Translations under genes and position numbers: made by a program
In this document: positions 1-6,898 of the stretch, piece after piece
Layout of the letters: each line of letters starts with the position of its first letter
How positions within the stretch are numbered: the first letter of the stretch is position 1
Notes under the pieces: model-generated
Told to the model about the DNA's origin: nothing
The model's database searches: none
What the model saw: only the letters and a program-made list of their open reading frames with translations
From: Pyrinomonadaceae bacterium
GTDB lineage: Bacteria > Acidobacteriota > Blastocatellia > Pyrinomonadales > Pyrinomonadaceae
DNA: 6,898 bases
Direction: 5' to 3'
NCBI GenBank assembly: GCA_013812565.1
Contig: JACCTF010000151.1
Span: 1 to 6,898, forward strand

Positions 1-2219
1 GCCTTGATACCGAACTGGCGCTCCGACTCGATCAAATCACGGATGACAGCAACGTCAACGCGGTGGTTGTGTACCATCGTTTGCCGACCGAGGCGGATAT
101 CACATACCTCCAAAACATCGGCGTTAGGGGTGGCACTCGTTACCGCGTTCTTCCGATGATCTCTGTCACCGCCACGCGGAACCAGATCATTAACATCTCA
201 CGCCTTCCGGCCGTGCGCTCGATCTACGGCAATCGCACTTTGCAGTTGACGATGGATCGCAGTCGCTCTGCGGCTGGCGTCGTTCGCGCTTCGCAGGACG
301 CAGACGTCGTAAGTAATAACGGGGGCGCGCCGGTTACCGGTCGCGGCGTCACCGTTGCGGTGCTCGACACAGGGTTGGACGGGACGCACGCGGATTTCGC
401 CGGACGGATCGTGCAAAACGTTAAGCTCGCCGATACGCAGAGCGTAAGTGTGGGCTTCAACTACCCTGTTAACGTCGAGAATTTGGCGAACACAGATCAA
501 CTGCACGGGCATGGCACATTCGTCGGCGGCGTTATCGCGGCAAGCGGCGCGCGTTCGAACGGTAAGTTCAAGGGCGTCGCGCCTGGGGCAAAGCTCCTCG
601 GCCTAAGCGCGGGTGACTTGAACCTCTTCTATGTGCTTGCGGGATTCGATTACCTGCTTGAGCGCGGGGCGCAGGCGGGCGTTCGCATTCTCAACTGCAG
701 TTTCTCAGCTAACACAGTCTTCGACTTGAACGACCCCGTCAATGTTTCCACCAGGATGTTGGTGGATCGAGGAGTCAATGTTGTTTTTTCGGCGGGCAAC
801 AGCGGCCCTGGCTTGCATACACTTAATCCCTATGCGGTGGCCCCGTGGGTGACGAGCGTCGGCGCAACGGACGATCGAAGTCGCTTGGCGAACTTTTCTT
901 CGCGCGGCTATTTCGGCAGCACGCTGTTTCGCCCGTCGGTTGTTGCGCCCGGCGTAAACGTCGTCAGCACCCGCGCAACCGGGCCGGTGACCGGCGCGCT
1001 CGGCATTGGAACCGCGACCGATGAAGGACGGATCTCTGTGGGCGAGACGCCTCATTACACCGTCGCCAGCGGAACCAGTTTCTCCGCTCCGCAGGTGGCG
1101 GGAACTATCGCGCTGATGCTCGAAGTAAATCCTACCTTGACGCCCGCGCAGGTGCGCGACATTCTGCGCCGCGCTGCGACGCCGCTTCCCCCTTATTACC
1201 AGCACGAGGTCGGGGCAGGAATGTTGAACGCGCATGCGGCCGTGCTGGAAGCGGCTTTCCCCGAGCGCCGGATGGGACGCTGGCGCGCTACGCTCGACCG
1301 CAAACAGGTACGTTTCATAAATGATCCGACCCGGTCGTTCACCGGAGTGGTCGGATTGGGCGGCGGCGCCGAAACGAGCGTGTCCATTCCGGAGAATGCG
1401 CTGGTGTCTTCGGTACAGATCGCCTGGGGACCGCTGTTGAGCGTAAATGACCTGGCACTTTCACTTTATGACGCGGGCGGGGTGAAGCGCGCCGAAGCGA
1501 ACGCGATCAACTTGGTTGGCCTCACAGGTAAACGCGAGCGCGTTGTGGTTAAGATGCCGTCGGCCGGCGCGTGGCGCGTTAAGGTTCAGAATACCCTCGG
1601 CCTCGTCGGAACCACGCAGCAGTTCTCTGGGGCGCTCGAAGTTACACGCGCCGAGTATGCGGCGCTCCAAGACATCACCGGCCTCAGCGCTGCTTCGCGC
1701 GCGGAGATTTATCAAAATCTGCGTTCGTTTGTGATGTTCCCTTCCGGCAAACGATTTCGGCCGACGTTCGGCGTAACGCGGGGTGAGTTAGCCGCCACTT
1801 TGGTGTACGGCGCGCGTGTACCTCAGTACCTGCCGGGTAGCTCCAGTTTCACGGATGTGCGTGATAAAGCGACGATGATTTTCGTCGAGAGCGCACAGGC
1901 CGCTCCGGGCGGGCCGCTCTTTTACGATGCCACGCCGGGCGGAGGTTTTCGTTTGAACGATTTCGCCGATCGCTTGACTGCGGCGGTTGCCCTCGTGCGT
2001 GCGGCGGGACTTCGCAGCGAAGCCGAGGCGCAAACGGGAACACCGCTCGCGCTGACAGACGCGAGCGAGATACCGGCCGAACTGCGCGGTTACGTTGCGG
2101 TTGCCCTTTCACGAAATCTACTCACGGCAGACGGCACGAATTTTCGGCCGCGAAACTCGTTAACGCGTGTCGCCCTCGCGCACGCGATGGTCACAGCCGC
2201 GAACTTAGCGACTGAGTAA
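1..2219 (+). CDS. Secreted subtilisin-family (S8) serine protease with SLH-like C-terminal tail, 5' partial
   Basis: Endopeptidase expected to act outside the cytoplasm on proteins. The frame is open from base 3, so the true start and any signal peptide lie off the window; the GTG at 63 is only an internal valine codon. Counting that codon as residue 1, the first ~75 residues look like an inhibitor I9-type propeptide. The catalytic domain runs from ~90 to ~395. It shows the Asp motif VAVLDTG (D102), the His motif HGTFVGG (H150), the oxyanion-hole Asn in SAGNSGP (N246) and the Ser motif GTSFSAP (S339), so the full catalytic set is intact. Residues ~405-530 look like a beta-rich appendage of the P-domain/PPC kind. 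Residues ~566-713 hold weak S-layer-homology-like units: FRPTFGVTRGELAATLV, FTDVRDKA, and a last one around FRPRNSLTRVALAHAM. The tail may anchor the protein to the cell surface. The gene ends in TAA, and a hairpin follows. The protease call is firm; the SLH assignment is moderate and the appendage assignment is weak. Confidence 0.95.
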   Translation, partial: LDTELALRLDQITDDSNVNAVVVYHRLPTEADITYLQNIGVRGGTRYRVLPMISVTATRNQIINISRLPAVRSIYGNRTLQLTMDRSRSAAGVVRASQDADVVSNNGGAPVTGRGVTVAVLDTGLDGTHADFAGRIVQNVKLADTQSVSVGFNYPVNVENLANTDQLHGHGTFVGGVIAASGARSNGKFKGVAPGAKLLGLSAGDLNLFYVLAGFDYLLERGAQAGVRILNCSFSANTVFDLNDPVNVSTRMLVDRGVNVVFSAGNSGPGLHTLNPYAVAPWVTSVGATDDRSRLANFSSRGYFGSTLFRPSVVAPGVNVVSTRATGPVTGALGIGTATDEGRISVGETPHYTVASGTSFSAPQVAGTIALMLEVNPTLTPAQVRDILRRAATPLPPYYQHEVGAGMLNAHAAVLEAAFPERRMGRWRATLDRKQVRFINDPTRSFTGVVGLGGGAETSVSIPENALVSSVQIAWGPLLSVNDLALSLYDAGGVKRAEANAINLVGLTGKRERVVVKMPSAGAWRVKVQNTLGLVGTTQQFSGALEVTRAEYAALQDITGLSAASRAEIYQNLRSFVMFPSGKRFRPTFGVTRGELAATLVYGARVPQYLPGSSSFTDVRDKATMIFVESAQAAPGGPLFYDATPGGGFRLNDFADRLTAAVALVRAAGLRSEAEAQTGTPLALTDASEIPAELRGYVAVALSRNLLTADGTNFRPRNSLTRVALAHAMVTAANLATE

Positions 2220-2241
2220 TTTGGAAAAAGAAGCCGTCGCT

Positions 2242-2280
2242 AGAGAAGCCGCCGTTTCGAAACGGCGGCTTCTCTTTGTT
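2242..2280. terminator. Probable bidirectional rho-independent terminator
   Basis: Bases 2242-2275 form a perfect inverted repeat with 17-base arms centred between 2258 and 2259. The core is GC-rich (GCCGCCG paired with CGGCGGC). On the plus strand the stem runs into a T-rich stretch (TTCTCTTTGTT). On the minus strand a CTTCTTTTTCC tract follows about 12 bases after the stem. The hairpin starts 22 bases after the protease stop and ends 41 bases past the stop of the convergent binding-protein gene, which suits a terminator serving both. The U-tracts are imperfect. A short direct repeat (AAGCCGTCG, then AAGCCGCCG) lies on the left side. Confidence 0.75.
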
Positions 2281-2316
2281 GACGTTCGTTGTGTGAGGAG
2301 GCGCCAATCTGCTTCA

Positions 2317-4092
2317 TCAACGGACGAACAACTCCTCGGCGTTCCAGAGCGAGTGCGGAAAGAGCATGCTCGGACGATTGTTGCCGACGCGCACGTTCGC
2401 CGCCGTCGTGACGTGGCGCGCGGAAATAGGAATAACCGGCAACTGCTCCGCGAGTATCAATTGGATGTCGCGAAAAACAGCACGGCGACGCTCCGTATCG
2501 GTTTCGCGCGCCTGCGCCGTGAGCATCTCGTCGATCCGCGCTTCCCAGTCGGAGGCAGGTTTCGCTTGCTTCGGATGCCACTGGTGAAGTGGGCTGTTGC
2601 TGAGCAGAAAATTAACGTACGAGGACGGGTCCGGTTCGGTCACAGACACGCCCGACAGCACCGCATCATAATCATAACTCTGCACCGTGCGCCGTATCAG
2701 TTCACCGTTCTCAACCGGCGCGACTTGCATCCTGATGCCGACCCGCGTGAGGTCTTCTTGAATGACCGCCGCCATCATTGTGCGTGCCTGACTCTCCACT
2801 GGCACGAGCAATGTGAACTCGATCCGGTTACCTTTGGCGTCGTAGAGTTCCGGCGCGTCCGGCGTGCCGCGCGCGATGAACCCCGCTTCACCCAGAAGCG
2901 TACGTCCTCGTTCAAGGTCGTAGTCGATGCGCGGGAGATCGTTCGCCGCCCAGGCGCGGTTGCCGGGCGAGACAAAACCGTGAAGCGGCGTGGCAAGCCC
3001 CTGCAAGGTTGCCGAAGCGATCGAATCACGGTCGATCAAATGTGAGACGGCTCTACGAAAACGTAAATCGCCGAACCACGCCCGCTTGACGGAATCAACT
3101 TTCGGGTCACCGCCTCTGCCGACTTCGTTGAGGTTGAACCACAAATGATCCGTGGTGAGTCCGGGCCCGAGATCGAAAGCACGCACGGCCCCCTCTCGCT
3201 TGTAAAGCGCGGCGTAATCGGTGGGGCGTATGCGATCAACTATGTCGAGCGTGTTTTGCTCCAGACGCGTGAACGCGCTGTTCGGGTCGCCGACTACATC
3301 GATCACAAGCGAGTCGAGGTAGGGGAGCGGCGTGCCCGCTTGATCCCGCTTCCAGTAATGTGGATTGCGTTCGAGCGTAACGCGGTTGCCGGGCGATACG
3401 GACTGCACCATGAAGGCCCCGGCAGTGACCACGCGGCGCGGATCGCTTGCCATGTTGTAGGCTTCGCGCAACGTCCCCTGATTCAAATCCTCTCCGAGCG
3501 CATGGCGTGGCAAAACCGCGACGTTCGATAGATAGCTTTCGGGAACCGCGACCGGTTCAGGGAAGACGAGTCGCAAATGATTCGCGTCAACCACAAACAC
3601 GTCTATCCGACGGCCGCCGATGCTCATCGCGTCGCGGAAGACGGGCGATGCCATGCGTTCGTCATAGATCGCGCGGAAAGTGAAAAGCACGTCGTCCGCC
3701 GTCAACGGATGACCATCAGAGAAACGGACTCCGTCGCGTAAAGTGAGTTCAAGTGTGCGCTCGTCTCCGGCCAGCTTCCACGCTTCCGCCACACCCGGAA
3801 CATAACGCTGCGTGTCATGATCCAATTCGACGAGCCGCCCTCCAATCAGAAGAAAAGAGACGAGAAGCGAATCCACGTCCGACGCCATGAGGTAGTTAAA
3901 CGTCTTAGGCGGAGAAATGACGCGGTATGTGAGTGACCCGCCGCGCGTGCCGACCACACGCTCCCCGCGCGGTTCCGCTTGTTTTTGTGATCCGGCCGGT
4001 TCGATTCCTTGCTGACAAGAGCTTGCCGTAAGAGATACCGCGAGCAATGCTGATATAACTAATCGTCGAAGCAGCATGAATCTCATTATCAC
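2317..4092 (-). CDS. Peptide ABC transporter substrate-binding lipoprotein (SBP family 5, DppA/OppA type)
   Basis: Periplasmic receptor that captures oligopeptides, or a related ligand, and hands them to the permease pair encoded just upstream. I chose the GTG at 4092, which gives 591 residues. It lies 6 bases after a strong AAGGAG and overlaps the stop of the preceding permease gene as GTGA. The ATG at 4086 is possible but sits 12 bases from the Shine-Dalgarno. An in-frame ATG at 4131 would extend well into the permease gene and is unlikely. The N-terminus is basic (MRFMLLRR), then hydrophobic, then SLTASSC, a slightly non-ideal lipobox with Cys26 as the probable lipidated residue. The family-5 signature is at about residues 102-138 (AEAWKLAGDERTLELTLRDG, then FSDGHPLTADDV). 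Another family-typical stretch is RFRRAVSHLIDRDSIA. Length is normal to slightly long for the family. Ligand specificity cannot be read from sequence. It is the last gene of the operon, whereas the binding protein is often first. Confidence 0.93.
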   Translation of the reverse strand: MIMRFMLLRRLVISALLAVSLTASSCQQGIEPAGSQKQAEPRGERVVGTRGGSLTYRVISPPKTFNYLMASDVDSLLVSFLLIGGRLVELDHDTQRYVPGVAEAWKLAGDERTLELTLRDGVRFSDGHPLTADDVLFTFRAIYDERMASPVFRDAMSIGGRRIDVFVVDANHLRLVFPEPVAVPESYLSNVAVLPRHALGEDLNQGTLREAYNMASDPRRVVTAGAFMVQSVSPGNRVTLERNPHYWKRDQAGTPLPYLDSLVIDVVGDPNSAFTRLEQNTLDIVDRIRPTDYAALYKREGAVRAFDLGPGLTTDHLWFNLNEVGRGGDPKVDSVKRAWFGDLRFRRAVSHLIDRDSIASATLQGLATPLHGFVSPGNRAWAANDLPRIDYDLERGRTLLGEAGFIARGTPDAPELYDAKGNRIEFTLLVPVESQARTMMAAVIQEDLTRVGIRMQVAPVENGELIRRTVQSYDYDAVLSGVSVTEPDPSSYVNFLLSNSPLHQWHPKQAKPASDWEARIDEMLTAQARETDTERRRAVFRDIQLILAEQLPVIPISARHVTTAANVRVGNNRPSMLFPHSLWNAEELFVR

Positions 4093-5237
4093 GTCTTGCT
4101 CCTTCGGAGCATGCCATCGCTGAAGAGGCACGCGCCAAGTACAAACAAAAATATCGCGAACGCCGGTGTGAGAAGCAGAAACGGGTGCAGCCGCAGCAGC
4201 GTGATGTCACTCGCCGCCGCCAGCATGTTGCCCCAACTCGCTTCAGGCTCTTGCAATCCGACACCAAGAAACGAAAGCCCCGTCTCAGCTAGCAGAAAAG
4301 CTGGCAACATAAGCGACACCTGTACAATCAAAGGTCGAGCCGCGTTGGGCAGGATGTGACGAAAGAGCACGCGCATCGGCGATAGTCCTAGCGCCTCCGC
4401 CGCGGAAACAAATCCACTCCTACGCAGAGTCATAACCTGACCGCGCGCTAGACGCGCTACTTCGGCCCAGCCGATGGTGACAAAGATCGTGATGAGTAAA
4501 ATCATGGCGCGCCTCGGCGGAAGTTCCAGAGGGAATGCGGCACGCGCCGCGAGCATCAGCACCAGCGTTGGTAGGGCCATCATTATGTCGGCGGTGCGCA
4601 TCATCACCGTATCAATCGTGCGCCCGGCATAACCTGCGACGCAGCCGAGAAGTGTGCCCACCGCGCTCGCGAACAGCGCCGCCAACGGGCCTGTAACAAG
4701 TGAAAATCGTGAGGCGATAAGAAGGCGGGACAGTCGATCTCTGCCGAGCGCATCTGTTCCCAATAGATGAACGCGCGGCGCGTCCGGGCGTCCGTCGCTA
4801 TGCACCCCGAACAGGTGTCTGTCAGAAGTAAACAGCCCGAGAAGCTTGTACGAGTAGCCACGCGCAAACAGCCGCACCGAATAAGCGCGCCGTGTGTCTT
4901 CCAAGTAGCGATGTTCAAACGGGTCTACGAGTCGCCGCGCATAAACGAACGGACTTCTGTACACGTTGTTGCGCGCGTCGCGAACGTGGATCGTAGTCGG
5001 CGGCGCGAGCGGCTCGCGGCGGAACTGCACACGGTAATCGTATGGCGCAAGGAAATCAGCGAAGGCCGCAACTACGTAGAGTAAACCGATGATGCCAAGT
5101 CCTGCGGCGGACTTCGCGCGCCGGCGCACATAGCTCCACCCGCGATGCGATCGTTGATGCGATGGTTGTTTGTCACGCACATCCTTCATGTAAGGTGAGC
5201 CGTTCATCGCTTGGTACCGCCCGGTCGGCTTTGACAT
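4089..5237 (-). CDS. ABC transporter inner-membrane permease, DppC/OppC family
   Basis: Second membrane subunit of the peptide importer, expected to pair with the permease encoded at 5244-6242. It has 382 residues, longer than the ~300 usual for DppC. A basic cytoplasmic N-terminus precedes the first membrane segment at ~44-62. A hydrophilic stretch at ~65-155 follows, predicted to be periplasmic, and accounts for the extra length. The family motif LLGTDALGRDRLSRL is at ~158-172. Further hydrophobic helices follow at about 178-203, 235-258, 302-325 and 352-375. The ATPase-contacting EAA loop is clear at ~279-297 (AAEALGLSPMRVLFRHILP), and LAETGLSFLGVGLQEPEASWG is also typical. The ATG at 5237 comes 6 bases after the stop of the previous gene and has no good Shine-Dalgarno, so translation probably depends on coupling. 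ATGs at 5207 and 5189 are alternatives. Its TGA overlaps the GTG of the binding-protein gene. The family call is firm; the transported substrate is inferred. Confidence 0.94.
   Translation of the reverse strand: MSKPTGRYQAMNGSPYMKDVRDKQPSHQRSHRGWSYVRRRAKSAAGLGIIGLLYVVAAFADFLAPYDYRVQFRREPLAPPTTIHVRDARNNVYRSPFVYARRLVDPFEHRYLEDTRRAYSVRLFARGYSYKLLGLFTSDRHLFGVHSDGRPDAPRVHLLGTDALGRDRLSRLLIASRFSLVTGPLAALFASAVGTLLGCVAGYAGRTIDTVMMRTADIMMALPTLVLMLAARAAFPLELPPRRAMILLITIFVTIGWAEVARLARGQVMTLRRSGFVSAAEALGLSPMRVLFRHILPNAARPLIVQVSLMLPAFLLAETGLSFLGVGLQEPEASWGNMLAAASDITLLRLHPFLLLTPAFAIFLFVLGACLFSDGMLRRSKT
4099..4104 (-). promoter_or_regulatory. Ribosome binding site deciding the binding-protein start
   Basis: Minus-strand AAGGAG lies 6 bases before the GTG at 4092 and inside the 3' end of the permease gene. 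This spacing, together with the GTGA overlap, favours GTG over the ATG two codons later and suggests translational coupling between permease and binding protein. Confidence 0.7.
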
Positions 5238-5243
5238 ATAGCG

Positions 5244-6242
5244 TTACAGGGGTTGGGTGAAATTCGGGTTGACGGCTAGCTCAGGTTTGACTTCGCCGCG
5301 TCGCCGCTGGCGCAACTCCGGGTTGTTGGCGAATAGAAGTATGTCTGCGATCAGATTGCCCGCCAACACCGCCGTCGCCGTCGCCAACACAACGCCCATC
5401 AGTAGCGGGATGTCTCGGCTGCGCACGGCAACGACACTTAGTTGACCGAGTCCGTCCCAGCCGAACACAGTTTCGACGATCACCGAGCCGCTGAAAACTC
5501 CCCCCAGCGAGTATCCGAAGATCGTGATCAAGGGGTTCAGCGCATCCCTTGACGCGTGCCGCAGGATCACCACACTTTCCGACAAACCTTTAGCGCGTGC
5601 TACCTGCACATACTCTCGACTGAGCGCCGACCTCAGACCGTCGCGGATCTGGGCAAGAAATAGCGCGACCAGCGGAACGGCAAGGACGAGCGCCGGCGGA
5701 AGGATAGTGGCGGGCGTTTTGTTCGCGGTGGAACCGGTCGGCGCGACTCCGATGGCAAAAAAGGAGCTGCGCGCGGCGACGGCAAGAACGGCAAACGCCA
5801 ACACTATGCGCGGCGTTGAAGCGGCGAACAGTATGATCATTTCGCACGACCGATCAAGCCATTTCCCTTCGCGCACCGCGGCCAAAGTGCCAAGAATCGA
5901 TGCCACAAACAACGCGAGCGACATGGCTGTCGCTGCAAGCACAAGCGTGTTGAGCAGGCGTGGCAAGACGATGCTTTCTACCGCGACTTGATAGAAGAAC
6001 GAGTGACCTAGATCTCCGCGCGCGACGCCAACGAGCCAACGCACATAACGTACAGTAAGAGGTTTGTCTAAGCCATAGATGTGACGCAGTGAATTGACAG
6101 CCTCTTCGGATAAATGCGGATCATCGTGTAGCGCGGTCAACGCGTCGCCACCCGCCGCAGCGAGAAGTGCGAAACACAGCGCGGTGATTATGAGGAGAAC
6201 AAAGACTCCCTGGAGCACCCTAGAGAAGATCAGTTTGAGCAT
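5244..6242 (-). CDS. ABC transporter inner-membrane permease, DppB/OppB family
   Basis: First membrane subunit of the importer, expected to form the translocation channel with the DppC-type partner. At 332 residues it has normal family length. The first membrane helix is at ~9-30. A soluble periplasmic stretch follows with the family-typical IYGLDKPLTVRYVRWL (~55-70) and GDLGHSF (~76-82). Later helices lie at about 97-120, 133-157, 180-198, 240-262 and 280-304. The EAA-type coupling loop is at ~210-237 (EYVQVARAKGLSESVVILRH, then DALNP). The end motif usually seen as DPRIR reads NNPELRQRR here, and a charged tail of ~20 residues follows. The ATG at 6242 has only a weak GAGAG element upstream. 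This is the first gene of the visible operon. No ATPase gene precedes it, because the tail of an insertion-sequence transposase lies 151 bases upstream. Confidence 0.95.
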   Translation of the reverse strand: MLKLIFSRVLQGVFVLLIITALCFALLAAAGGDALTALHDDPHLSEEAVNSLRHIYGLDKPLTVRYVRWLVGVARGDLGHSFFYQVAVESIVLPRLLNTLVLAATAMSLALFVASILGTLAAVREGKWLDRSCEMIILFAASTPRIVLAFAVLAVAARSSFFAIGVAPTGSTANKTPATILPPALVLAVPLVALFLAQIRDGLRSALSREYVQVARAKGLSESVVILRHASRDALNPLITIFGYSLGGVFSGSVIVETVFGWDGLGQLSVVAVRSRDIPLLMGVVLATATAVLAGNLIADILLFANNPELRQRRRGEVKPELAVNPNFTQPL

Positions 6243-6278
6243 CGACGCTCTCTCAACTAGAAATTTGGGTAGTGGTCA

Positions 6279-6292
6279 GAAAGTGAACTTTC
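6279..6292. repeat. Short palindrome GAAAGTGAACTTTC in the operon leader
   Basis: Six-base arms (GAAAGT and ACTTTC) flank a two-base centre, 37 bases upstream of the first permease ATG. It could be an operator half-site pair or part of the insertion-sequence end. The sequence does not distinguish these, and a chance palindrome of this size is possible. Confidence 0.35.
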
Positions 6293-6315
6293 GCCATTTC
6301 AGAACAACAGAGGGT

Positions 6316-6338
6316 GTTGTCAACTGGTATTGTCAACT
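6316..6338 (-). promoter_or_regulatory. Tandem GTTGACA motif: candidate -35 boxes or operator upstream of the permease operon
   Basis: TTGTCAACT occurs twice, at 6317-6325 and 6330-6338, 13 bases apart. On the minus strand each copy reads AGTTGACAA, containing a perfect sigma70-type -35 hexamer pointing toward the permease genes. The 6316-6324 copy is also a near-perfect palindrome (GTTG-T-CAAC). No convincing -10 box sits at the right spacing: 17 bases after the nearer hexamer the sequence is GAAATG, a poor match. An intact promoter is therefore not shown, and a tandem protein-binding site is an equal possibility. The surrounding DNA (about 6321-6390) is clearly more AT-rich than the genes on either side. 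Confidence 0.4.
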
Positions 6339-6393
6339 TAAACACTTTTAAAGAAAATAGACGCAATATTGATACTGTTGGCGAATTCTAAGG

Positions 6394-6898
6394 TCAAGCC
6401 GCCAGCGGCATCATCACCCGTACAAATGCCGATCTCCGCGTCTTTTCTCGATCAGTTCCGGCAAGCCAATCCGCGACCCTTTCCAAGTTCATGGCCGCAG
6501 CCGTCGCCAAGTGTTGGAGGTGCGTCTTTGCTATCCCAACGTAGCGCGATCTTCGCAGCCCAAACGCTCGCACTCCTTGTGAGATGGTTCCTTCCACTCC
6601 GGCGCGTCTCTTGTACTCCTCTTTGAATTCTTCGGTTTGTTCCCGCTTGCGAGCTTGCTGTAAAGCCTCATGTAACTCCCGTGGTCTAAGCGTCAAATAC
6701 CGCCGTTTGCTCTTTGCCTTAGTGCATTGCAACAGACTTGGGCAGCGGCTACAATCGGCTTTCGCAAACGTCGCGCTAATCACTTTATTGCCGCGACCAT
6801 CGATGCCATGCCTCCACGTCGTACTAGCTTTTCCTTCCGGGCAAATCGCTTTTTCTGCTTCCCAGTCAATCTTAAAATGTGAGATGTCAAAGCTTTTT
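6394..6898 (-). CDS. IS1182-like DDE transposase, C-terminal part (start beyond window)
   Basis: The minus-strand frame is open to the right edge, so the 5' part is missing; about 167 residues are visible. The GTG at 6783 is internal to the frame, because 38 more codons without a stop run from 6897 to 6784 and carry recognisable sequence (FKIDWEAEKAICPEGKAST). A cysteine cluster (ICPEG, then CSRCPSLLQCT) resembles that of IS1182-family transposases. The stretch YKRRAGVEGTISQGVRAFGL carries the conserved Glu (codon 6592-6594) that is probably the third acid of the DDE triad. HLQHLATAAAMNLERVADWL is the usual C-terminal ending. The two catalytic Asp residues would lie off the window. It catalyses cut-and-paste type movement of its own element. 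The visible part has no frameshift or stop, so it could be intact. Family assignment is by recalled motif style. Confidence 0.88.
   Translation of the reverse strand, partial: KSFDISHFKIDWEAEKAICPEGKASTTWRHGIDGRGNKVISATFAKADCSRCPSLLQCTKAKSKRRYLTLRPRELHEALQQARKREQTEEFKEEYKRRAGVEGTISQGVRAFGLRRSRYVGIAKTHLQHLATAAAMNLERVADWLAGTDREKTRRSAFVRVMMPLAA
6394..6898 (-). mobile_element. Insertion sequence, IS1182-like, one end only
   Basis: The transposase gene shows that an insertion sequence enters from the right. Coordinates here cover only the certain part. The true left end must lie between 6243 and 6393, because the permease gene begins at 6242. The other terminus is not in the window, so neither the terminal inverted repeats nor a target duplication can be matched. 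The AT-rich stretch and tandem motif at about 6316-6390 are probably part of the element's subterminal DNA. Confidence 0.75.

Noticed and set aside
63..65. GTG as the start of the protease
   Set aside because: The frame stays open to the window edge with propeptide-like sequence upstream, and no Shine-Dalgarno or signal peptide is present at this point.
2221..3045. 274-codon plus-strand open frame starting just after the protease stop
   Set aside because: It lies antisense to the binding-protein gene and is very rich in Arg and His with no recognisable domain. It also starts across the terminator hairpin. It is a shadow frame of GC-rich coding DNA.
3145..3531. 128-codon plus-strand frame opposite the binding-protein gene
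   Set aside because: It is fully antisense to a well-supported gene and has no recognisable motif.
5524..5991. 155-codon plus-strand frame opposite the first permease
   Set aside because: It is antisense to a clear DppB-type gene and shows no family motif or credible ribosome binding site.
6316..6338. Possible start of a CRISPR or other repeat array
   Set aside because: Only two 9-base copies are present, 13 bases apart, with no further units; this fits tandem binding sites or -35 boxes better.
6781..6783. GTG as the start of a small 129-residue protein
   Set aside because: The same frame continues upstream without a stop to the window edge and carries transposase-like sequence, so this is an internal codon of a longer transposase.

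Overview
The window reads as ordinary chromosomal DNA from a moderately GC-rich, free-living Gram-negative bacterium. Two features recall Acidobacteriota, perhaps class Blastocatellia: a secreted subtilase with a weak S-layer-homology-like tail, and a DppC-type permease with a long periplasmic insert. This placement is an impression from protein style, not a marker gene, so it is tentative.

Layout: (1) 1-2219, plus strand: most of a secreted S8 (subtilisin-family) serine protease, with its N-terminus cut off by the window edge. (2) 2242-2280: a perfect 17-bp inverted repeat in the gap between two convergent genes, probably a two-way terminator. (3) 6242 down to 2317, minus strand: a tightly packed three-gene operon for a peptide/nickel-type (Dpp/Opp) ABC importer. 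Its order is inner-membrane permease B, permease C, then the substrate-binding lipoprotein. The genes are joined by a 6-nt gap and by a 4-base GTGA stop/start overlap. (4) 6243-6393: an AT-rich gap holding a repeated GTTGACA-type motif and a short palindrome. It includes, at an unknown point, the end of an insertion sequence. (5) 6394-6898, minus strand: the C-terminal part of an IS1182-like DDE transposase that runs off the right edge.

How the parts fit: the binding protein would capture oligopeptides in the periplasm and the two permeases would form the channel. The ATPase subunits (DppD/DppF type) are absent. They cannot lie directly downstream, where the operon meets the terminator and the convergent protease. 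They must therefore lie beyond the insertion sequence or elsewhere in the genome. A secreted protease beside a peptide importer makes sense for extracellular protein scavenging, but the genes are convergent, so shared regulation is not implied.

I found no tRNA, rRNA, CRISPR array or riboswitch, and no evidence of an undescribed system. The points most worth a second look are the IS end abutting the operon's 5' side, the missing ATPases, and the large insert in the second permease.
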